Shown here: one piece after another, positions 59,771-64,000 of the stretch
How positions within the stretch are numbered: position 1 is the stretch's first letter
Layout: each line of letters begins with the position of its first letter
The notes under the pieces: model-generated
Seen by the model: the letters and a program-made list of their open reading frames with translations, nothing else
Told to the model about the DNA's origin: nothing
Database searches by the model: none
Translations under genes and position numbers: made by a program
Source of the DNA: CAVYXF01 sp963772335
GTDB taxonomy: Bacteria; Pseudomonadota; Alphaproteobacteria; Rhizobiales; Rhodomicrobiaceae
Assembly: GCA_963772335.1 (NCBI GenBank)
Contig: CAVYXF010000008.1
Span: forward strand, 186,001 to 250,000
DNA length: 64,000 bases
Reading direction: 5' to 3'

Positions 59771-61515
59771 CCTGGCCGATTAAAAGCATGGCAATTGTCA
59801 CGGACGCGGATGTCGTGATCATCCGCCAGTCGGCTCGCGCGCTTGCCGACGCGCTCGGCTTTGACCGTCAGGATCAGACGCGGATTGCCACTGCGGTCTC
59901 GGAGATCGCGCGCAATGCTTATCTTTACGCCGGCGGGGGCAAAGTCGAATTTTCCTTCGATGATGAGGCGAGCCCGCAGGCATTCATGGTGCGGGTCAGC
60001 GATTCTGGACCGGGCATTGCCAATCTCGACGATATTTATGCCCAGCGGTCGCGGGGTGGCCTCGGCTTGGGTCTGGCTGGCTCGCGGCGCTTGATGGATC
60101 ACTTCGATCTTGCTTCGGAGGCGGGTCGTGGCACGACCGTTGAGCTGGGCAAAAGCCTGCCGCAGCGCGTCGGGCGGATCAGTCATGAGCGTTTCCAGGA
60201 GATCGTGAGCGAGCACGGGGTTGGCCCGAAGGATATGCTGGGCGCGCTGCGCGAGCAGAATCTCGAGGTCGTGCAGAATCTCGAGGAGCTGCGCCACCGC
60301 CAGGAGGAGACCGAGCAGCTCGACCGCGAGCTCGGCGACACCAATCGCGGCGTCATCGCGCTCTATGCCGAGCTGGAGGAGAGGGCGGAGGAGCTGCGGC
60401 GCGCCAGCGAGCTGAAATCGCGGTTTCTTGCGCATATGAGCCACGAGTTCCGCACGCCGCTGAACTCGATCCTGGCGCTGTCGCGCATGTTGCTCGACCG
60501 GATCGACGGCGAGATCAACACCGAGCAGGAGCGGCAGGTCAGCTATATCAGGCGCTCCGCCGAAAGCCTCTTGGAGCTGGTCAACGACCTGCTTGATCTG
60601 GCGAAGGTTGAGGCTGGCAAGGTCGAAGTGAAACCACACCAGTTCACCGTGACCGAGCTGTTCAGCGCCTTGCGCGGCGCGCTCAAGCCCTTGCAGATCA
60701 ATCCCGCAGTCGAGCTTTACTTCGATATCGGAGAGGACCTGCCATACCTCGTCAATGACGAGGCGAAAATTGCCCAGATCCTGCGAAACCTGATCTCCAA
60801 CGCGCTCAAATTCACCGAGAAGGGCGAGGTTCACGTCTGTGCCCGCCATGATCCACAGGCCGGCACGATTAAGTTCTCCGTACGCGACACGGGGATCGGC
60901 ATTGCCCCGGCAGATCAGGAGCGCATTTTCGAGGAGTTCACCCAGATCGACACGCGCCTCCAGCGCGCGGTCAAGGGCACCGGGCTGGGACTGCCATTGT
61001 CGCGCAATCTCGCCATTCTTCTGGGCGGCGACCTGACTGTCGAAAGCGTGCCTGGCCAGGGCTCGGTGTTCAGGCTTACGATTCCTGCTGTAATTACCGT
61101 TCCCGGCGCGGAGGAGAGCCTGCCCGCGGCATCTCCGAAGACGGTATTGCTGGTCGATGACGATGAGGCCTTCCGCTATGTCATCCGCCAGCTGATCGCC
61201 GCCCATCCGCAATTCGTGCCGATCGAGGCCCAGGGCGGACGCGACGCCGTGCGCATGGCGCGGGAGGCAGGCCCCGCGCTGATCGTTCTCGACCTTTTGA
61301 TGCCGGATATGGACGGCTTTGCCGTGCTGCGCAGTCTGCAGGCCGATCCAGCGACCTGGTCGATTCCCGTCGTCGTTGCCACCTCACTGCCCATCAACGA
61401 CACGCTTAGGGCGAAGTTGCCGCCGAGCGTGCCCCTCCTCTCCAAGCAGCTTCTATCGCGGGAGACGGTCGGCCAGATCTTGCATGAAGCCACCGCTGCC
61501 GGGATTGGCCAATGA
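59767..61515 (+). CDS. Hybrid histidine kinase with N-terminal RsbT-type ATPase
   Basis: A 582-residue soluble protein with no membrane segment. Residues 10-140: RsbT/W-type GHKL domain (AVSEIARNAYLYAGGGK, SDSGPGIANLDDIY, GLGLGLAGSRRLM). A coiled coil follows (about 155-215, rich in LEELRHRQEETEQLDREL). Then the kinase core: His226 in MSHEFRTPLNSILALSRM, ATPase LRNLISNALKFTEKGE and KGTGLGLPLSRNLA. The C-terminal receiver has VLLVDDDEAFRY and Asp509 (VLDLLMPDMDGF). The start is GTG at 59767, coupled to the previous stop, with GGAGAG upstream; an ATG lies 7 codons inside. Confidence 0.93.
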   Translation: MTWPIKSMAIVTDADVVIIRQSARALADALGFDRQDQTRIATAVSEIARNAYLYAGGGKVEFSFDDEASPQAFMVRVSDSGPGIANLDDIYAQRSRGGLGLGLAGSRRLMDHFDLASEAGRGTTVELGKSLPQRVGRISHERFQEIVSEHGVGPKDMLGALREQNLEVVQNLEELRHRQEETEQLDRELGDTNRGVIALYAELEERAEELRRASELKSRFLAHMSHEFRTPLNSILALSRMLLDRIDGEINTEQERQVSYIRRSAESLLELVNDLLDLAKVEAGKVEVKPHQFTVTELFSALRGALKPLQINPAVELYFDIGEDLPYLVNDEAKIAQILRNLISNALKFTEKGEVHVCARHDPQAGTIKFSVRDTGIGIAPADQERIFEEFTQIDTRLQRAVKGTGLGLPLSRNLAILLGGDLTVESVPGQGSVFRLTIPAVITVPGAEESLPAASPKTVLLVDDDEAFRYVIRQLIAAHPQFVPIEAQGGRDAVRMAREAGPALIVLDLLMPDMDGFAVLRSLQADPATWSIPVVVATSLPINDTLRAKLPPSVPLLSKQLLSRETVGQILHEATAAGIGQ

Positions 61516-63146
61516 CCAAGCCAAAGCCACTGATACTTAACGTCGATGATGGCGAGGTGGAGCGCTATGCCAAAACGCGCCAGGTTCGGGAGTTCGGCTT
61601 TGAGGTGGTGGAGGCGGCGCGCGGCGCCGAAGCGCTGAGGCTAGCGGAGGAGCTGCGCCCCGCGATCGTGCTGCTCGACATCCGCCTGCCCGACATGAGC
61701 GGCATCGAGGTCTGCGCCACGCTCAAGGAGAAATGGCCGGAGGTTATGGTACTGCAAACCTCCGCCACCTTCACGGGCGTGCGCGACCGTATTCGGGGTC
61801 TGAACAGCGGGGCTGACGCGTACCTCGTGCAGCCGGCGGAGCCGGAAGAACTGCGCGCCTTGCTTGGGGCGCTCTTGCGGATCCGACATGTCGAGGACGA
61901 GCTGCGCCGCATCAATGACGAGCTGGAACAGCGTGTGGAGGAGCGCACCCGCGTCCTCGCCGAGGTCAATGAAAGCCTCAAGAGCGAGATCGCTCAGCGC
62001 AAGAAGGCCGAAGCCGCGCTGGTCCAGGCGCAGAAAATGGAGGCGATCGGGCGTCTGACGGGGGGCCTTGCGCATGATTTCAACAATCTGCTGACCGCGG
62101 TAATCGGCAATCTGGATCTGATCTGCGCCCGTTCCACGGATCCGCGTACGCTTCGCCTCGCGGAGAACGCCAGCAGGGCCGCTGAGCGCGGCTCCAAGCT
62201 CACCGCCCAGTTGCTCGCATTCTCGCGCACGCAGCGCCTCGCCGTCAGGGCCACCGACGTCAATGCTGTTATCGAGGGAATGAGCGAGTTGCTCAGCCAG
62301 TCCCTCGGCCCGTCCGTGCAGGTTGTCACGCGGCTCGATCCGTCCGCCGGCCTTGCGCTTGCGGACGACAACCAGCTCGAATTGGCAGTGCTCAATCTCG
62401 CCATCAATGCCCGGGACGCAATGCAGGAAGGAGGCGCAGTCACGATTTCCACCGAGTGTGTCACTCTCGATGCTGAGGAGAATGGCTTGCCGGCAGGCTC
62501 CTATCTCACCGTTGAGGTCGCAGACGAGGGTGGTGGCATGTCGCCGGACGTCATCGCCCTCGCCTTCGACCCGTTTTTCACCACCAAGCCCCCCGGCAAG
62601 GGAACCGGCCTTGGTCTTGCACAGGTCTATGGCGTTGCGCGCCAATGCGGGGGCGATGCCCGCATCGAGAGCGAGCATGGCAAAGGCACACGCGTCACGC
62701 TATGGCTGCGCAGCGCTGCAGCCTCCGACCTCGTCAGCGACAACTCCCGTGCACAGGACGAGACGCCCCTGCGGTCCGGCAACATTTTGCTCATCGACGA
62801 TGACGTCGACGTGCGCAATACCGTCCGGGAGCTGCTGAGCGAAATGGGCTATGAGGTGCGTGCAGCGGAAAGCGGCCAAACTGGCCTGACCATGCTTGCC
62901 AAGCAGCAGCCGTCGCTGGTCATCGTCGATTTTGCCATGCCGGAGATGAACGGCGCCGAGGTGGCAAAGGCGATTCATGAACAATGGCCGGCGCTTCCGA
63001 TCCTGTTCGTCAGCGGCCATGCCGACACGTCAGCCCTGGAGACGGCGGTCGGAGGTGCTCCCTTCCTGCGCAAACCATTTCGTCCCGCCGATCTTGCGAG
63101 TGCCGTGCGGGAGGCTCTGCAGATGGGCCAGGCTGTCGGCGATTGA
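61512..63146 (+). CDS. Hybrid histidine kinase, receiver-kinase-receiver
   Basis: A 544-residue soluble protein. N-terminal receiver (residues 8-125, Asp56 in VLLDIRLPDMSGI; the Lys of the usual K-P motif is replaced in VQPAEPEE), coiled coil (125-175), kinase core with His188 in GLAHDFNNLLTAVIGNL, ATPase boxes LNLAINARDAMQEGG, GGGMSPDVIALAFDPFF and KGTGLGLAQVYGV, and a C-terminal receiver with Asp473 (VIVDFAMPEM) and Lys in FLRKPFRPADL. The HDFNN box is that of a hybrid subfamily. It overlaps the previous gene in ATGA, so the two probably pass phosphate between them. Confidence 0.94.
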   Translation: MTKPKPLILNVDDGEVERYAKTRQVREFGFEVVEAARGAEALRLAEELRPAIVLLDIRLPDMSGIEVCATLKEKWPEVMVLQTSATFTGVRDRIRGLNSGADAYLVQPAEPEELRALLGALLRIRHVEDELRRINDELEQRVEERTRVLAEVNESLKSEIAQRKKAEAALVQAQKMEAIGRLTGGLAHDFNNLLTAVIGNLDLICARSTDPRTLRLAENASRAAERGSKLTAQLLAFSRTQRLAVRATDVNAVIEGMSELLSQSLGPSVQVVTRLDPSAGLALADDNQLELAVLNLAINARDAMQEGGAVTISTECVTLDAEENGLPAGSYLTVEVADEGGGMSPDVIALAFDPFFTTKPPGKGTGLGLAQVYGVARQCGGDARIESEHGKGTRVTLWLRSAAASDLVSDNSRAQDETPLRSGNILLIDDDVDVRNTVRELLSEMGYEVRAAESGQTGLTMLAKQQPSLVIVDFAMPEMNGAEVAKAIHEQWPALPILFVSGHADTSALETAVGGAPFLRKPFRPADLASAVREALQMGQAVGD

Positions 63147-63270
63147 GCTCGATACTCCACTGCGTGGGCTCCCGGAAGTCGAGAGGCGATTCGTTAACCA
63201 ATTTCGCGCGAGCATGCTGCCTTCCTGGCAGATATGCTAGAAAGAGGGCCGAGCGGAAGAGGATCAGGTG

Positions 63271-63555
63271 ATGGAGCGCAAGTTTTCTTTCGACGATATG
63301 AAGTTCGTCGCAAAATCCGAGCGCATCGAGGACATGCTTCAGGTCGGCATCTACGATGCGTGGGACGAATGTCTGCTGTCGGCGGAGTACCCCGCCGCGG
63401 CTATGGCTGCTGCCGCTACCCCTGCTGCCGCCGGCGCCAAGCCGGCGGGAAGGAAGCGTAAGGCCGCAAGTGCGAGCGACGAGGAACAGGCCATCAACGA
63501 TCTGATCGCGAAGTTCAAGCAGAAGGTCGAGGACGGCGAAATCGACCTGGCGTAA
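63271..63555 (+). CDS. Small acidic/Ala-rich protein, unknown
   Basis: A 94-residue protein I do not recognise. N-terminus: ERKFSFDDMKFVAKSERIEDM; centre: Ala/Pro/Lys-rich linker (residues 45-70); C-terminus: an amphipathic helix EEQAINDLIAKFKQKVEDGE. No signal peptide is present. A small two-part protein with a linker could be an adaptor or a phage-like partner. It lies 124 bases after the kinase operon on the same strand. ATG 63271 follows a GTG codon and AGGATCAGG. Confidence 0.5.
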   Translation: MERKFSFDDMKFVAKSERIEDMLQVGIYDAWDECLLSAEYPAAAMAAAATPAAAGAKPAGRKRKAASASDEEQAINDLIAKFKQKVEDGEIDLA

Positions 63556-63580
63556 TCGCCCCTCCGGTGTTTCTCGTTGC

Positions 63581-64000
63581 CTAGTGCCCCGCAGCTGAGC
63601 CCTCCTTCTCCATCTGATGATGATGCTGCAGCCAGAGGGCCACGAGCCAGCAGCTGAGCGCCCAGGCCGCCCCCACGCTCCAGCCAGCGAGCACATCCGT
63701 CGGCCAATGCACGCCGAGATAGATGCGGCTGATGCCGACCAGCAGGGTCAAAGCGACGGCGAGTCCCAAAAAGTAAAGCTTGATGCGCCTGTGTTCCTCA
63801 ACCCTGGCGAGTAGGGCGCCCAGCGTCAGATAAGTCACCGCCGACATCAGCGCATGGCCGCTCGGGAAGCTGGCGGTATAGGTCTCGACGCCATGGGCGA
63901 CGAGATCGGGCCGCGGACGGTCGAAGCCGAGCTTGAGCAGCGTGCTGAGCAGCGTGCCGCCGCCGATCGCGGCGAGCAGGAAAAGCGCCGCCTGAAATTT
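63581..64000 (-). CDS. PAP2-family phosphatase (partial, runs off right edge)
   Basis: A partial C-terminal part of at least 139 residues. The frame is open to the edge and carries the acid-phosphatase signature in order: KLGFDRPRPD, FPSGHAL and SRIYLGVHWPTDVLAGW, holding the catalytic His residues. Four hydrophobic helices follow or flank. Members dephosphorylate lipid phosphates such as undecaprenyl pyrophosphate or phosphatidic acid. The short frame starting at 63847 is not the true start, since the first two motifs lie beyond it. Confidence 0.92.
   Translation of the reverse strand, partial: KFQAALFLLAAIGGGTLLSTLLKLGFDRPRPDLVAHGVETYTASFPSGHALMSAVTYLTLGALLARVEEHRRIKLYFLGLAVALTLLVGISRIYLGVHWPTDVLAGWSVGAAWALSCWLVALWLQHHHQMEKEGSAAGH

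Noticed and set aside
59719..61212. A 497-residue antisense frame over the first hybrid kinase
   Set aside because: The sense frame has all kinase motifs; the antisense frame shows only low-complexity Leu/Glu/Arg/Ala patterns.

Overview
The window is a GC-rich chromosomal segment of an alphaproteobacterium, most likely order Hyphomicrobiales (Rhizobiales). The clues are a cytochrome oxidase cluster with two subunit III genes, like the coxMNOP layout known from Bradyrhizobium; the order zapA then a 6S-like RNA; gap followed by a thiE-like gene; a form II coxSLM-DEF cluster; and dispersed palindromic repeats of the kind common between rhizobial genes. There are no rRNA genes, CRISPR arrays or prophages. 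One tRNA and one intact IS481-family element are present. I cannot name a species.

Layout. 0.1-4.1 kb: a flavin-binding stress protein, an exported cysteine-peptidase-like protein, and a three-gene unit (AAA+ ATPase with TPRs, TPR membrane protein, membrane protein) preceded by a 640-base gap with a thrice-repeated 12-base motif. 4.7-6.0 kb: D-amino acid dehydrogenase. 6.2-13.1 kb: form II CO-dehydrogenase-like molybdenum hydroxylase operon, coxS-L-M, ybaK-like, coxD-E and a short XdhC/CoxF protein, with most starts and stops overlapping. 13.5-16.4 kb: a two-domain glycosyltransferase fusion and GDP-mannose 4,6-dehydratase. 16.6-19.1 kb: an accessory patch next to tRNA-Gln with an IS481 element, a PadR-like regulator and an 85-residue partner. 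19.3-25.3 kb: ilvH and ilvB, miaA back to back with serB (start codons overlap), and UDP-glucose dehydrogenase. 25.4-27.5 kb: a two-component pair. 27.8-30.4 kb: three probable polysaccharide genes. 30.4-32.4 kb: envelope proteins (L,D-transpeptidase, SH3 protein, metalloprotease).

32.6-38.5 kb: the glyoxylate-to-glycerate pathway (gcl, hyi, tartronate semialdehyde reductase) with a ketopantoate-reductase-like gene and a divergent IclR regulator; the intergenic region holds several palindromes, one close to the IclR box. 38.7-44.8 kb: a second L,D-transpeptidase, exported nicotinamidase-like hydrolase, 6S RNA candidate, zapA, a coiled-coil protein, gap, thiE-like, Sel1 repeats and ppa. 44.9-46.6 kb: sugar-acid dehydratase. 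46.8-51.3 kb: an aa3-type oxidase operon (II, I, III', III, IV). 51.6-53.6 kb: two divergent DUF2189 membrane proteins. 53.8-55.9 kb: a di-heme cytochrome with an upstream ECF sigma gene and a plausible sigma promoter. 56.2-56.9 kb: RraA-like protein.

57.1-63.1 kb is the most interesting part: rsbR-rsbS-rsbT-rsbX-like stressosome genes run without a break into two hybrid histidine kinases. RsbT, the RsbX-like phosphatase and the first kinase each carry an RsbT/RsbW-type ATPase domain. No sigma-B, RsbV or RsbW gene is present, so the output is inferred to be phosphorelay signalling. The window ends in a PAP2 phosphatase gene that runs off the right edge.
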